DNA of 62,977 nucleotides from Streptomyces aurantiacus (GCF_001418335.1 NZ_LIPP01000088.1:1-62977), one strand, 5' to 3'. Counted from the first letter of the stretch, positions 24,541 to 33,359 are shown. Translations and numbers: made by a program. Notes: generated by a model not told the origin, from the letters alone.

Positions 24541-25470
24541 GTGAGCGTGAAACCGCAGGTGAACGAGCTCTGGAAATACATCGGTGAAAACGAGGTCAAT
24601 GCGGAGCTGATCGGCGACCTGGCCGAATTCAAGCGAAGCGAGCTGATTTACCGGCTGACCTACTTCGATGTCCGGACGAACGGTGTCCGTTACCTGAAGA
24701 CGCTCATCCGCAATCTGGCCGGCCAGTTGGATCCGGCGAGCTGGGAGCGGCTGCGCCGCACCACCGGGCGCGAGTTCGGGCGACCGTACTCCATCACGTA
24801 CGACGGAGAGCCCGTGTGCCTGGACTACCTGCGGGCCGTGAGCGACCTGGAGTTCATTGAGAAGAACGTGGACCTCGACGGTGGGTGCGTTCTGGAGATC
24901 GGTGCGGGATACGGCCGTACGTGTCACACATTGATGTCGAACAAGGACATCGTCTCGTACGTGATCATCGATCTCCCGACCACCATGGCGCTCTCCCAGC
25001 AGTACCTGCGGGCGGTTCTGTCCGAGGAGCAGTTCGGCAGGATAAAGTTCGTTCCCATAGACGAGATCGAAGAATCTCTGGGGAGTGCCGAGTTCGATCT
25101 CTGCATCAACGTCGATTCGCTCGCGGAAATGAGCATCGAGACCTTCAGGTACTACCTCGCGCTGATCGCCGGGCGGTGTAGTTATTTCTACACGAACAAT
25201 CAGGTCGGCAAATACGCTGACAAGAGCCTCGACGGTCACGCCCGCGGTGAGGATGCCGTCGCCCGCGCCCTGGACGCGGGGCCGTTGGTCGACGTGATCG
25301 ATATCGACGACAACCGCGCGGTGCGCGAGCAGGCGCGCAAGTTCGTCGCGGTCTACTGCCCCGCCGCCGACTGGCGCTGCGTCGCCGACGACTGGGCCCC
25401 TCCCTTCACCTGGTACTGGCAGGCCCTGTTCCAGGCACCGACCACAGGACCGGCCGCCACCGACCGGTGA
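24541..25470 (+). CDS. Putative sugar O-methyltransferase
   Basis: A 309-aa S-adenosylmethionine methyltransferase of the 'putative sugar O-methyltransferase' family. SAM motif I is CVLEIGAGYGRTCHTL, the post-I segment YVIIDLPTTMALSQQYL and motif IV FDLCINVDSLAEM. The GTG at 24541 follows GGGGAGG. It stands at the left edge of the isonitrile/aminosugar cluster and could methylate a hydroxyl of the attached aminohexose or a phenol of the scaffold. Cluster membership is inferred, since PadR/HAAS genes lie between it and the halogenase. Confidence 0.78.
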   Translation: MSVKPQVNELWKYIGENEVNAELIGDLAEFKRSELIYRLTYFDVRTNGVRYLKTLIRNLAGQLDPASWERLRRTTGREFGRPYSITYDGEPVCLDYLRAVSDLEFIEKNVDLDGGCVLEIGAGYGRTCHTLMSNKDIVSYVIIDLPTTMALSQQYLRAVLSEEQFGRIKFVPIDEIEESLGSAEFDLCINVDSLAEMSIETFRYYLALIAGRCSYFYTNNQVGKYADKSLDGHARGEDAVARALDAGPLVDVIDIDDNRAVREQARKFVAVYCPAADWRCVADDWAPPFTWYWQALFQAPTTGPAATDR

Positions 25471-25484
25471 TGCGGCGAAGGGGG

Positions 25485-26183
25485 TCAGCCTCCTTGCCGG
25501 TTGACGGGCGGGTCCATGAGAGGCAGGCGGGCGCAGCGTCGGCAGGACCGTGCCGAGGCCGCCACCAGGCCGTGTGACGCGGCGGCGAGTACGCCGGCGA
25601 ACGCGAGCAGTATCCAGTTCGTGCCCAGCGCCGACGCGACGGCGAGCGCGAGCGTGGCGACGGCCATCGCCACGCTGCCGGTGGTGCCCGCCCAGGCGAC
25701 GGTGAGGGGCAGCCGGTCCGGCGTCGGCAGCCATCGGGCGAGGGTACCGGTGGCCGCCAGCGTCGCCGCGGCGAGCAGCGCGGCGACGGTCGCGACACCG
25801 GCCAGGTGAACGGCCAGCAACTGGGCCGTGCGCGACAGTTGCCCGTCCCGGCTGTAGTCGGCGTTCAGCACCAGATACCAGCAGGCGATCACGAACGGGA
25901 GCGTGCACGCGACGGCCCGTGCGGTGTGCCGGGCCTGAGCGATCGTCAGCTCCCGCTGCCAACTCACCACGAGCTCGTCGGTGGTCCCGAACTCCCGCAT
26001 CGCCTGGCGGGCGGCACGCTGGTATGTCAGCCCTTCGCGAGTGCGTTCCGAGACCGCGTCCGCGAGGCCCTCGCGCGCCTCCGCCACCATGCGCGCCTTG
26101 GCCCGCGCCGGGCCGTGCAGGGCAGCGGCCAGCGTGGCGACATAGTCCTCGACGGGATCGCTCTGCGGGCCGATGGCACTCAC
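25485..26183 (-). CDS. HAAS-domain membrane protein partner of PadR
   Basis: A 232-aa membrane protein. Residues 1-70 form a soluble helical HAAS-type domain (VEDYVATLAAALHGPARAKARMVAEAREGLADA). About five transmembrane helices follow (ACTLPFVIACWYLVL, TVAALLAAATLAATG, GSVAMAVATLALAVASAL and others). The C-terminus has Cys-rich RSCRRCARLP. The GTG at 26183 overlaps the PadR stop (GTGA), the usual PadR-HAAS pairing in which the membrane protein responds to envelope stress. Confidence 0.75.
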   Translation of the reverse strand: MSAIGPQSDPVEDYVATLAAALHGPARAKARMVAEAREGLADAVSERTREGLTYQRAARQAMREFGTTDELVVSWQRELTIAQARHTARAVACTLPFVIACWYLVLNADYSRDGQLSRTAQLLAVHLAGVATVAALLAAATLAATGTLARWLPTPDRLPLTVAWAGTTGSVAMAVATLALAVASALGTNWILLAFAGVLAAASHGLVAASARSCRRCARLPLMDPPVNRQGG

Positions 26184-26521
26184 GTGGCGACTCCAGGCGG
26201 CTGGACAGGATTCAGGACGGAGCCGATCGCCGTGGTGAACTCCTGCCACGCCGTCCGCTCGCGTGCGAGAGTACGCTGTCCGGCGTCGGTGAGTTCGTAG
26301 CAGCGCTTTCGTCGTTCGCCGACGGACTGCCAGCTGCTGCGCAGCAGCCCGACGCGCTCCAGCCGGTTCAGCGCGGGATAGATCGTGCCCGTACGCAGTT
26401 CGAGGGCGCCCCCGCTGCGCTGCTGGACAGAGGTGATGATCGCGTATCCGTGCAGCGGTCCCTGTTCGAGAGCGGCCAGTAGTAGTCCGTCCAGATGGCC
26501 CCGCACCGCATCCTGTCTCAT
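26180..26521 (-). CDS. PadR-family transcriptional regulator
   Basis: A 113-aa compact PadR regulator. MRQDAVRGHLDGLLLAALEQGPLHGYAII opens the winged helix, then GTIYPALNRLERVGLLRSSW (recognition helix) and GERRKRCYELTDAGQRTL (wing). It lacks the long dimerisation tail of type-1 PadR and so is a type-2 protein. The ATG is at 26521. It is transcribed with the HAAS membrane protein and probably represses that operon. Confidence 0.88.
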   Translation of the reverse strand: MRQDAVRGHLDGLLLAALEQGPLHGYAIITSVQQRSGGALELRTGTIYPALNRLERVGLLRSSWQSVGERRKRCYELTDAGQRTLARERTAWQEFTTAIGSVLNPVQPPGVAT

Positions 26522-26622
26522 GAGTCGGCAGCCTACACAAACGGTCTCCGCGCGCCAGTGTGGAAGGGCGGCCGTTCCCGGGGAGAGTGTGTTCAACCGT
26601 TGCAGAACGGCACTTGAACTCC

Positions 26623-26678
26623 GGCCGCCGGCCGTCGGCCGCCGGCCGTCGGCCGCCGGCCGTCGGCCACCGGCCACC
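26623..26678. repeat. Four copies of a 14-bp GC-only tandem repeat
   Basis: Three exact GGCCGCCGGCCGTC units and a fourth variant GGCCACCGGCCACC lie in the 218-bp gap between the PadR gene start and the halogenase stop, just beyond a large terminator hairpin. Confidence 0.75.
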
Positions 26679-26686
26679 GGCCCCGG

Positions 26687-26735
26687 CGGCCCAGGACCCG
26701 GTGCCCGGGACTTCCGGGCGCCGGGTCCTGGGCCG
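26687..26735. terminator. Large hairpin terminator after the halogenase gene
   Basis: Perfect 15-bp arms CGGCCCAGGACCCGG (26687-26701) and CCGGGTCCTGGGCCG (26721-26735), with an inner GCCCGG/CCGGGC pair. It sits 5 bp beyond the halogenase stop. Confidence 0.8.
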
Positions 26736-26739
26736 GCAG

Positions 26740-28521
26740 TCAGGCCGTGGCGGCGTCGGCGGTGGTCACCTGGAGGAAGCCGCCCACGCACATGCGCTTG
26801 ACGAGGCGGGTCTGGGCCGGGGTGAGGCGGCCGGCGATCTCCCCGTACTTGAGAGGGCCGCTCTTCAGCAGCTCCCACAGTTCGTCCACGCCGTCCCTGC
26901 GGACATCGGCGTCGATGGTCGTGCCGTGGGGGTCGTCCTCGGAGTAGATCCTCTTGCACGGCATCGTGGCACGCAGCGGTGACGGCGCCGAGGAGCTGTT
27001 GGTGAGGGGGTTGCGCCAGTACTCCGTCATGCCCTCCAGGACGAAGGGCGGGAGCTGGACGTTGGCGGGCGGGTTGGTGGCCTTGAAGCCCGGCACGAGC
27101 AGCGTGACGCTGTCCCGGACAGCCGTGCCGGGAGCCAGCGCGATGACGGAGGCGTCAGTGAGGTCCGCCGGCTCCGCCAGCGCGGTGGCGGCCAGGTACG
27201 GCCCGGCCGCGTCCAGGTCCTCGACCTTGCGGCTGCCGTGCGTCATGACCTCCAGCAGAGCGGGCTGGAACGCGGTGTTGAGCAGGGCGTCGAAGGTCTG
27301 CTCGCGGATGCCGAGGTCGGCGCCGGTCCCGCGCGTGCTCCAGTAGATGCTGTCGGGGTTGTTCTTCGCGATGGCGTGGTACCACTGGTCGATCATCAGG
27401 GCGAACGTCTCGGCGGTGCCGTGCCACTTGTCGTTGTAGTCCTTCCACAAGTGGCGCTGGTCGGTCTCGCCGATGCTGCCTTCGGCCGTCTTCTGCAGCA
27501 GCAGCGCGGCGGCCGAGGCCTGGGTGAGGGCGACGGCGACCCCGGACGAGAAGAGCGGGTCCACGAAGAAGGCGGCGTCGCCCACCAGGAGGTGCCGCTC
27601 GTCGTAGTCCGCGAACTCCTCGGCGACCCGCGAGTAGTTGGTGGCGGTGAGCATGCCGTCGGCGACGGGCACGGCGTCGGTGATCAGGTCCTTGAGGTAC
27701 GGGACCTGGCGCACGGTGGCGAGGAACGTCTCCTGGTCGGTGAAGTCACGTCCGGTTTCCTTGAGGACGGCCGGGTTGGTGACGATGCCGATGGAGTGGG
27801 TGAGGACACGCCTGCCGTCGATGACCTTCGGTACGGGGATGTACCAGCACCAGCCGTCGCGGAAGGCGAAGCAGCCGATGGGCGAGAGGTTGTCCGCGGT
27901 GAAGATGTTCCAGTCGGCGGCGAGGTTCTGGGTCTGGTCGCAGTTCGTGAAGTGCTGCCAGATGGCGATGTTCTTGAAGTTGGAGAGCCAACTGCGCTTG
28001 TTGCGCGCGTTGGAGACGTTGCTCTGGCGTCCGGAGGCGTCGACGAAGTACGCGGAACGCACTTCGGTTCCGTCGCCCAGCCGGACAAGCCCGCCCAGGG
28101 CGCCTGGCTCATAGGCGGTGACGGCAACGCCCTGGAAGACCTCGACACCGACATCCGCGGCGTGGTCCAGCAGGATGTGGTCGAACTCGGCCCGGTCGAC
28201 GTGCATGGTCCAGCGCAGCACGCCGTCCCGCTCGAAGGGCCCCTGGTCGAACAGGGCGACACTGGGCTGCTTCGGGTCCCAGGCGTAGACGCCGCCGAAC
28301 TTCTTCACCCAGCACGCACTGGCGAGGACCTTGGCCAGCGCACCACTCTCCTGCAGTGCCGGGACGACGGGGTGCGCGAAGGACTCACCGATGTGCTCGC
28401 GGGGGAAGACCTCCTTGTCGAAGATCGCTATCCGCAGGTCGGTGCGCTGAGCGAGCAGGGCGCCGAGGGTGGAGCCGGCCGGGCCGCCGCCCATGATCAC
28501 GACGTCGTAGTATTCCCGCAC
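26740..28521 (-). CDS. Flavin-dependent halogenase (variant B type)
   Basis: A 593-aa FADH2-dependent halogenase-like protein. N-terminal FAD site VVIMGGGPAGSTLGALLAQ, FDKEVFPREHIGESFAHPVV typical of phenol/pyrrole halogenases, the WxWxIP signature in DGWCWYIPVPK, and GDAAFFVDPLFSSGVAVALTQ. The C-terminal extension of over 150 residues, ending in a helical Lys/Arg-rich tail, is longer than in Trp halogenases and resembles CndH/PltA relatives that act on carrier-bound or phenolic substrates. GTG 28521 has AAAGG 9 nt upstream. Predicted to chlorinate or brominate the aromatic part of the product. Some members of this branch are non-halogenating oxidoreductases. Confidence 0.82.
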   Translation of the reverse strand: MREYYDVVIMGGGPAGSTLGALLAQRTDLRIAIFDKEVFPREHIGESFAHPVVPALQESGALAKVLASACWVKKFGGVYAWDPKQPSVALFDQGPFERDGVLRWTMHVDRAEFDHILLDHAADVGVEVFQGVAVTAYEPGALGGLVRLGDGTEVRSAYFVDASGRQSNVSNARNKRSWLSNFKNIAIWQHFTNCDQTQNLAADWNIFTADNLSPIGCFAFRDGWCWYIPVPKVIDGRRVLTHSIGIVTNPAVLKETGRDFTDQETFLATVRQVPYLKDLITDAVPVADGMLTATNYSRVAEEFADYDERHLLVGDAAFFVDPLFSSGVAVALTQASAAALLLQKTAEGSIGETDQRHLWKDYNDKWHGTAETFALMIDQWYHAIAKNNPDSIYWSTRGTGADLGIREQTFDALLNTAFQPALLEVMTHGSRKVEDLDAAGPYLAATALAEPADLTDASVIALAPGTAVRDSVTLLVPGFKATNPPANVQLPPFVLEGMTEYWRNPLTNSSSAPSPLRATMPCKRIYSEDDPHGTTIDADVRRDGVDELWELLKSGPLKYGEIAGRLTPAQTRLVKRMCVGGFLQVTTADAATA

Positions 28522-29074
28522 GTTTTCATACCTTTCATCCGTTTGTGGGTGGTTGTGTGGAGTGTCGTGGGAGTGGGGTAGTGGGCTGGGAAGGCGTGGT
28601 TCGGCTCGGACCTTGACGCGGGACGCATGTCCGGTGGTGTCTTGCCGGACCTTCTGCGGACTGTGGACCTTCTGCTGGCCGGCTGCCGTGGCAGCGCTCC
28701 GACGGCGATACGGCATGTCGGGCGCGGCGGCTCGCTGTTGTCACCGGCCGTGTGCTCGTCCCGCCCATCGGGTCGGGCACGGACGGGTGATGTGCCGCTG
28801 TGCGGTGGTGCGGGTCGGAGTGACCCCTACCGGCACGGCGGGGAAGTGGATGCCTGGTGTGTCGCACCGGGTGGTGCGGGAATCCGGGCGGTGCGTCGGA
28901 GCCAGTGGTCGTCCGCGCGTGCGCCGTCGCCGTGTCCGGTCTTCCCGGACAGATCCTCACGAACCATGATGCGACCCCCCGTCGCTCGCCCCTTCCTGAG
29001 GCGACGTCACGACGGTACGTGGGCAGAGGCTTTGGGTCCATGCGGGGCCGTGAAGATGAACGCTGTGCGCATGT
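28522..29074. other. Gene-poor region upstream of the halogenase
   Basis: This 550-bp stretch has no supported gene. A Pro/Arg/Thr-rich reverse frame spans it, but its composition is that of antisense GC-rich DNA, it lacks an RBS and it matches no family. It presumably holds the halogenase promoter. Confidence 0.6.
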
Positions 29075-29087
29075 GTAGGTGACCTAC
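29075..29087. promoter_or_regulatory. Palindrome GTAGGT-G-ACCTAC
   Basis: Perfect 6-bp arms around one base, 108 bp before the DUF/ABC operon start. The length and symmetry suit a PadR, MarR or TetR operator. Confidence 0.45.
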
Positions 29088-29113
29088 CTGTCGCTGACGT
29101 AGATGTGCTATCT

Positions 29114-29126
29114 ATTGGTAGCCAAT
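29114..29126. promoter_or_regulatory. Inverted repeat ATTGG-TAG-CCAAT flanked by CTATCT direct repeats
   Basis: It lies in a locally AT-rich segment just upstream of the membrane protein/ABC operon and is flanked by CTATCT on both sides. A second candidate operator or core promoter element. Confidence 0.4.
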
Positions 29127-29194
29127 CTATCTAGGGTCCACTCCTGCCACTGTCGATGTCACCGTCGATGAACTGTCACCTGGAGGCACTTGTT

Positions 29195-29671
29195 GTGACC
29201 AAGGTCCTGCTGTCCGCGCACGTGCTCGGCGCCATCCTGGCTGTCGGGTCGATCGCTGTGGCAGCCTCGCTCTTCCCGCGTTACGCGAAGCAGGCGGTGA
29301 CGGACGAGGACGAGGCGGGCGGGCGCGCGGCCGGTATCGCGCAGCTCCTGCACCGGGTCTGCCGCGGATACGCCGTCGTCGGGCTCGCCGTGCCCGTCTT
29401 CGGTCTCGCGACCGGTGCCAAGCTCGGAGTCCTCACCGACGCATGGCTGATCGCGTCGATGATCCTGACGGCGATCGCCGCCCTCATGCTGGCGGTGGTG
29501 ATCCTCCCCGACCAGCAGCGGCTGCTTGCCATGCCGCGTCAGGGCACCGAGGCCGCCGGGCTGAGCGTGGCCGCGTCCCGGCTGACGATGGTCACCGGGA
29601 TCTTCAACCTGCTGTGGTCGGTCGTCGTGGTCCTGATGATCGTTCGCCCCGGCTCCACGACGGGAGCGTGA
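29195..29671 (+). CDS. Four-helix integral membrane protein (DUF2269-like)
   Basis: A 158-aa membrane protein with about four hydrophobic helices ([83 protein letters not shown]). The His in the first helix and the overall layout resemble DUF2269-type proteins. The GTG at 29195 is 8 nt after GGAGG. It heads a four-gene coupled operon with a DUF3817-like protein and a DrrAB transporter, so it may assist efflux. Function unknown. Confidence 0.65.
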   Translation: MTKVLLSAHVLGAILAVGSIAVAASLFPRYAKQAVTDEDEAGGRAAGIAQLLHRVCRGYAVVGLAVPVFGLATGAKLGVLTDAWLIASMILTAIAALMLAVVILPDQQRLLAMPRQGTEAAGLSVAASRLTMVTGIFNLLWSVVVVLMIVRPGSTTGA

Positions 29672-29979
29672 CCGGTGTGAGGGCGCTGCGTGTCGCGGCC
29701 GTCGTCGAGGCCGCCTCTCTCCTGATCCTGTTCATCAACCTGTTCACCCTTCATGCCGAGCCGATCACATCGCTCGGCGGGCCGGTGCACGGCACCGCCT
29801 ACCTGGTCGTCATCGCGGTGACGTTCTCCGCCACCGTCAGAGGCGCCTCCGCGGGAGCGCGCCGGCGGTCGTTCGTTCCCGGTGTCGGCGGGATGCTGGT
29901 GCTTCAGCGGCTCCGGCGCCGTCCCGAAGCGGTCAAGGCACTCGCCGAGAGCGCGGTGCGGGAAGGCGGCCGGACATGA
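29668..29979 (+). CDS. Small membrane protein, DUF3817-like
   Basis: A protein of about 103 aa. [22 protein letters not shown], then [24 protein letters not shown] matches the DUF3817 pattern of a first helix followed by G-x-x-HG. The C-terminus is basic ([18 protein letters not shown]). It starts at GTG 29668 overlapping the previous stop, or GTG 29677 with better RBS spacing. Its stop overlaps the ABC ATPase ATG. Confidence 0.65.
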   Translation: MTGVRALRVAAVVEAASLLILFINLFTLHAEPITSLGGPVHGTAYLVVIAVTFSATVRGASAGARRRSFVPGVGGMLVLQRLRRRPEAVKALAESAVREGGRT

Positions 29980-31040
29980 CGGAGCACACCACCTCGGACC
30001 TGGCCATCCACGCCGTGGGCCTGGTGAAGTCCTTCGGTGCCAACCGTGCCGTCGACGGCGTCGACCTGACCGTCCGACAGGGCACCGTCTACGGCGTGCT
30101 CGGCCCGAACGGTGCGGGCAAGACCACGAGCGTGAAGATGCTCGCGAGCCTGTTGCGCCCCGACGGCGGCGAGGCGCGGATCTTCGGCCACGACGTCGTA
30201 CGGGAGTCGGACGCCGTGCGCCGCCGGGTCAGCCTCACCGGCCAGTACGCCTCGCTGGACCAGGACCTGACGGGCATGGAGAACCTGGTGCTGCTCGGCA
30301 GGCTGACCGGACACGCGAAGAAGGGCGCACGGCACCGGGCCGGGCAGATCCTGGAGACCTTCGGGCTGGTCGAAGCCGCCGGCCGCCAGGTCAAGGACTA
30401 CTCGGGCGGTATGCGCCGTCGCCTCGACATCGCCGCTTCCCTTCTCAACGCGCCCGATCTGCTGTTCCTGGACGAGCCGACCACCGGTCTCGACCCGCGC
30501 AGCCGTGCCCAGGTGTGGGAGATCGTCCGGGCGCTCGTCGCCCAGGGCAGGACCGTGCTGCTGACCACGCAGTACCTGGACGAAGTCGACCAACTGGCGT
30601 CCCGTATCGCGGTCATCGACAAGGGCAAGGTCATCGCCGAAGGCACCAAGGGGGAGTTGAAGGCGTCCGTCGGCGCCGGCGCTGTGCACCTGAGACTGCG
30701 CGACGCCGTGCAGCGGCCGGAGGCCGAGCAGGTCCTTGCCCTGACCCTCGGTGCCGAGGTGCAACGGGAGCCCGATCCACTGGCGCTGACCGCCCGCATC
30801 GACAACAACAGCGTCAACAGCAACGGCGACAACAACGGCGACGGTGACAACGGCGGCGACAACGGCGAGGGCGGAGCCGCCGGGCGGGCGTCCCGTGCCC
30901 TCGCGGAACTGGCCCGCCGCGGTATCGCGGTCGACAGCTTCTCGCTCGGCCAGCCCAGCCTGGACGAGGTCTTCCTCGCACTCACCGACCGGAAGGCGGA
31001 ACCGGCTCCCTCAGGGGCCAGGAAGGAGGCCGCGGCGTGA
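29976..31040 (+). CDS. DrrA-like ABC ATPase with a low-complexity insert
   Basis: A 354-aa ATPase of a DrrAB-type exporter. Walker [10 protein letters not shown], signature [13 protein letters not shown], Walker [17 protein letters not shown], switch [11 protein letters not shown]. The DrrA tail is interrupted at about 275-300 by an Asn/Gly/Asp run encoded by CAACGGCGA-like repeats, then resumes as [30 protein letters not shown]. It is coupled to the permease gene by a 4-bp overlap. Predicted self-resistance/export component of the cluster. Confidence 0.88.
   Translation: MTEHTTSDLAIHAVGLVKSFGANRAVDGVDLTVRQGTVYGVLGPNGAGKTTSVKMLASLLRPDGGEARIFGHDVVRESDAVRRRVSLTGQYASLDQDLTGMENLVLLGRLTGHAKKGARHRAGQILETFGLVEAAGRQVKDYSGGMRRRLDIAASLLNAPDLLFLDEPTTGLDPRSRAQVWEIVRALVAQGRTVLLTTQYLDEVDQLASRIAVIDKGKVIAEGTKGELKASVGAGAVHLRLRDAVQRPEAEQVLALTLGAEVQREPDPLALTARIDNNSVNSNGDNNGDGDNGGDNGEGGAAGRASRALAELARRGIAVDSFSLGQPSLDEVFLALTDRKAEPAPSGARKEAAA
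30800..30874 (+). repeat. In-frame CAACGGCGA-type repeat coding an Asn/Gly/Asp linker
   Basis: Degenerate 9-bp units insert about 25 residues into the C-terminal domain of the ABC ATPase without breaking the frame. Confidence 0.7.
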
Positions 31041-31894
31041 CTACCGCGACACCCGGCGACCTCGCCGGACGCAAGGACGAACTGCCTCCCGTCTCGACCG
31101 GGCCCCTCATGGAACTGCTCTCCATGGAACGACCGCCCCCGCCCGGTCCGCTCTCGGCCTCGCTCGCCTTTGGCTGGCGGTCGATGCTGAAGATCAAGCA
31201 CATCCCGGAGCAACTCGCCGATGTCACCGTGCTTCCGGTGATGCTGGTGCTGATGTTCACGTACCTCTTCGGCGGTGCGCTGGCGGGCTCACCGCGCGAG
31301 TACATCCAGTACCTGCTGCCGGGTGTGCTGGTGATGTCGGTCGTGATGACCACCATGTACACGGGCATCGCGATCAACAACGACATCGACAAGGGCGTTC
31401 TCGACCGCTTCCGCATGCTGCCCGTCTGGCAGCCCTCGACGCTGGTCGGCCATCTCCTGGGTGACGTGCTGCGCTACTCGATCGCCTCGTCGGTGATGCT
31501 CGTGGCCGGCCTGCTCATCGGCTTCCGCCCGGAGGGAGGTGTGCCGGGCGTCGTCATGGGCGTTCTGCTCCTCATCGTCTTCGCCTTCGCCTTCTCGTGG
31601 GTGGGGACCATGTTCGGCCTGCTCGTGCGCGACGAGAGAACGGTGATTGGTGCCTCGATGACGGTGATCTTCCCGCTGAACTTCCTCAGCGACATCTTCG
31701 TCGACCCGCAGACCATGCCGGGCTGGCTGCAGAAGCTGGTCCACAACAACCCGATCACGCATGTGGCCTCAGCGGTACGTGGTCTGATGGAGGGCCGTTC
31801 GCCCGGCACCGACGTGCTCTGGACGCTGGGCTGGTCGGTTGCTCTGGTCGTGGTGTTCGGCTCCCTCACCATGAAACTCTACCAGCGTAAATGA
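31037..31894 (+). CDS. DrrB-like ABC-2 permease
   Basis: A 285-aa permease with six membrane helices after a 60-residue cytoplasmic N-terminus. [69 protein letters not shown] and [21 protein letters not shown] are the typical DrrB landmarks. It pairs with the preceding ATPase (ATGA-type overlap) to export a hydrophobic or glycosylated product. Confidence 0.88.
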   Translation: MTTATPGDLAGRKDELPPVSTGPLMELLSMERPPPPGPLSASLAFGWRSMLKIKHIPEQLADVTVLPVMLVLMFTYLFGGALAGSPREYIQYLLPGVLVMSVVMTTMYTGIAINNDIDKGVLDRFRMLPVWQPSTLVGHLLGDVLRYSIASSVMLVAGLLIGFRPEGGVPGVVMGVLLLIVFAFAFSWVGTMFGLLVRDERTVIGASMTVIFPLNFLSDIFVDPQTMPGWLQKLVHNNPITHVASAVRGLMEGRSPGTDVLWTLGWSVALVVVFGSLTMKLYQRK

Positions 31895-32018
31895 TCAGCG
31901 GCATGAATGATCACTGGCGCGAATCGGCCCCCGTGGCCGGTTTGCTCTGCTCTTCTCCGCTCTTCTCCGGTATTTATCCGTAGAGTGGCAGGACCCCTTC
32001 CCGGTTCTTGTTGACGAT

Positions 32019-32065
32019 CGCATTCCATTTCTTTGAGCTCGGATCTTCCGGAGAAATGGAATGCG
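32019..32065. terminator. Perfect 14-bp inverted repeat before the pathway regulator
   Basis: CGCATTCCATTTCT (32019-32032) and AGAAATGGAATGCG (32052-32065) form an AT-richer stem with a 19-nt loop, 116 bp before the regulator start and 125 bp after the permease stop. It could end the exporter transcript or be an operator. The rest of the 286-bp gap is an AT-rich probable promoter. Confidence 0.6.
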
Positions 32066-32180
32066 TTGCTTCATTTATTGCCGCCGCCCCGCCGCGTAAT
32101 CTCCTTGCCTGCCCTGGGCCGGGGTTGTTAGCGTGCTGAGGTGTCACCATCGAAGCACTACGGGGGAACGCGGGGACTCG

Positions 32181-33209
32181 ATGAGTAACAGTGATAGTAA
32201 GATTTCATTATCGCCAGTCCTGAATTCGGCGGCGCGCGCAGATGTACCGGTCGACTCGTTATCGCCCGGAGACTCGCCACGTATCAAGGGCCTGGACCAG
32301 GAGTACGTCGATATGCTCGTCGTACTGGACGAAGAACTTCCACCTATTGTCGTGCACCGGCCCACCGGGCGGGTGGTCGACGGAATGCATAGGCTTGCCG
32401 CAGCCCGTGCACGCGGCGACCGCACCATCAGTGCGTATCTCCTGGACGTGCCGGAGCGGAGTCTGTTCACCGTCGCGGTGAGCCTGAATGTCTCCCACGG
32501 CAAGCCTCTGACCCACAACGACCGGCTCGCGGCGGCCGTGCGGATCCTCAAGGAGAACCCGGCACTCTCGGACCGGTACGTTGCGTCCGTCGCCGCCCTG
32601 TCGCCTCGCACCGTCTCGCGGGTGAGGCGTTCAACTGTCGAAGTTGCGCATTTGAACACCCGGATCGGGCTCGACGGCAAACAGCGCCGCACGGACACGG
32701 ACAGTGTCGCCAGCGGCCGGCAGTACGCGGGCGAGTTGATTCTGCAGCGCCCCGGCGTGAGCCTGCGCGAGATCGCCCAGGCCGCCGGGATCTCGCTCGG
32801 TACCGCCCACGACGTGAAGAGGCGTCTGACTCTCGGCCGCAGTCCCGTACCGGAGGGTCGTGGCGCGCGCTCCGATCCGCCCGAGGCGGGGGAGGCCGTC
32901 CAACGGCCGCAGCGACTGCAGCGGGAGACGGCAGACGAGCCCTTGGGGCGTGAGCCCACCGAACTGCTGGACCGGCTGCGCAAGGACCCGGCTCTGCGGC
33001 TCTCCCAGACCGGCCGTTTTCTGCTGCGCTGCTTCGCCGTCCAGGACGTCGATTCCTCCGCGTGGACGAGACTGGCCACGACGATCCCCCCGCACAGCGC
33101 CGGCGGGGTCGTCAGGCTGGCCCGGGCCTGCGCGGACAGGTGGATCCGGTTCGCCGACAACGTGGAGCGGGAGGCCAGGGCCAGGGAGCGCTCCGGAGCG
33201 AGCGTCTGA
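32181..33209 (+). CDS. StrR/NovG-type ParB-like pathway regulator with two TTA codons
   Basis: A 342-aa DNA-binding protein. A ParB/sulfiredoxin-like N-terminal domain (about 20-110; PRIKGLDQEYVDMLVVLDEELPPIVV, GMHRLAAARARG) is followed by a helix-turn-helix region (RYVASVAALSPRTVSRVRR; LREIAQAAGISLGTAHDVKRRL). This is the architecture of StrR, NovG and related antibiotic-cluster activators. Codons 10 and 27 are TTA (32208 and 32259), so translation should need the bldA leucyl-tRNA. The ATG at 32181 follows GGGGA. It likely activates the P450, glycosyltransferase and sugar genes downstream. A StrR-like site lies inside its own coding region. Confidence 0.85.
   Translation: MSNSDSKISLSPVLNSAARADVPVDSLSPGDSPRIKGLDQEYVDMLVVLDEELPPIVVHRPTGRVVDGMHRLAAARARGDRTISAYLLDVPERSLFTVAVSLNVSHGKPLTHNDRLAAAVRILKENPALSDRYVASVAALSPRTVSRVRRSTVEVAHLNTRIGLDGKQRRTDTDSVASGRQYAGELILQRPGVSLREIAQAAGISLGTAHDVKRRLTLGRSPVPEGRGARSDPPEAGEAVQRPQRLQRETADEPLGREPTELLDRLRKDPALRLSQTGRFLLRCFAVQDVDSSAWTRLATTIPPHSAGGVVRLARACADRWIRFADNVEREARARERSGASV
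32629..32657. promoter_or_regulatory. StrR/NovG-like operator inside the regulator gene
   Basis: GTTCAACTG-N11-CATTTGAAC. The left half fits the NovG/StrR consensus GTTCRACTG exactly and the right half fits CRGTYGAAC at 8 of 9 positions, with the exact 11-bp spacer. Its intragenic position suggests autoregulation by roadblock or an internal promoter. Confidence 0.55.
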
Positions 33210-33242
33210 GGCGGACGTTTCGCTGATCTCCGGAGCTTCACT

Positions 33243-33299
33243 GACCTCGGGATCTCCGGGACCTCGGGGATCCCGAGGTACCCGGGGTTCTCCGAGGTC
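33243..33299. terminator. Nested hairpins after the regulator gene
   Basis: GACCTCGG (33243-33250) pairs with CCGAGGTC (33292-33299), enclosing ACCTCGGG-GAT-CCCGAGGT (33261-33279). It lies 34 bp after the regulator stop and is a probable terminator. Confidence 0.6.
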
Positions 33300-33359
33300 C
33301 CCGGGATCTCCGACTGAACGAAAAAGCATCCGGAAAACCTTCCTGTTCGGCCGTCAAGG

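Noticed and set aside
26623..26678. Insertion-element end or attachment site
   Set aside because: GC-only tandem repeats without flanking inverted repeats, target duplication or a recombinase gene.
28535..29041. 168-codon reverse frame upstream of the halogenase
   Set aside because: Pro/Thr/Arg/His-rich, no RBS, no recognisable fold; treated as intergenic.
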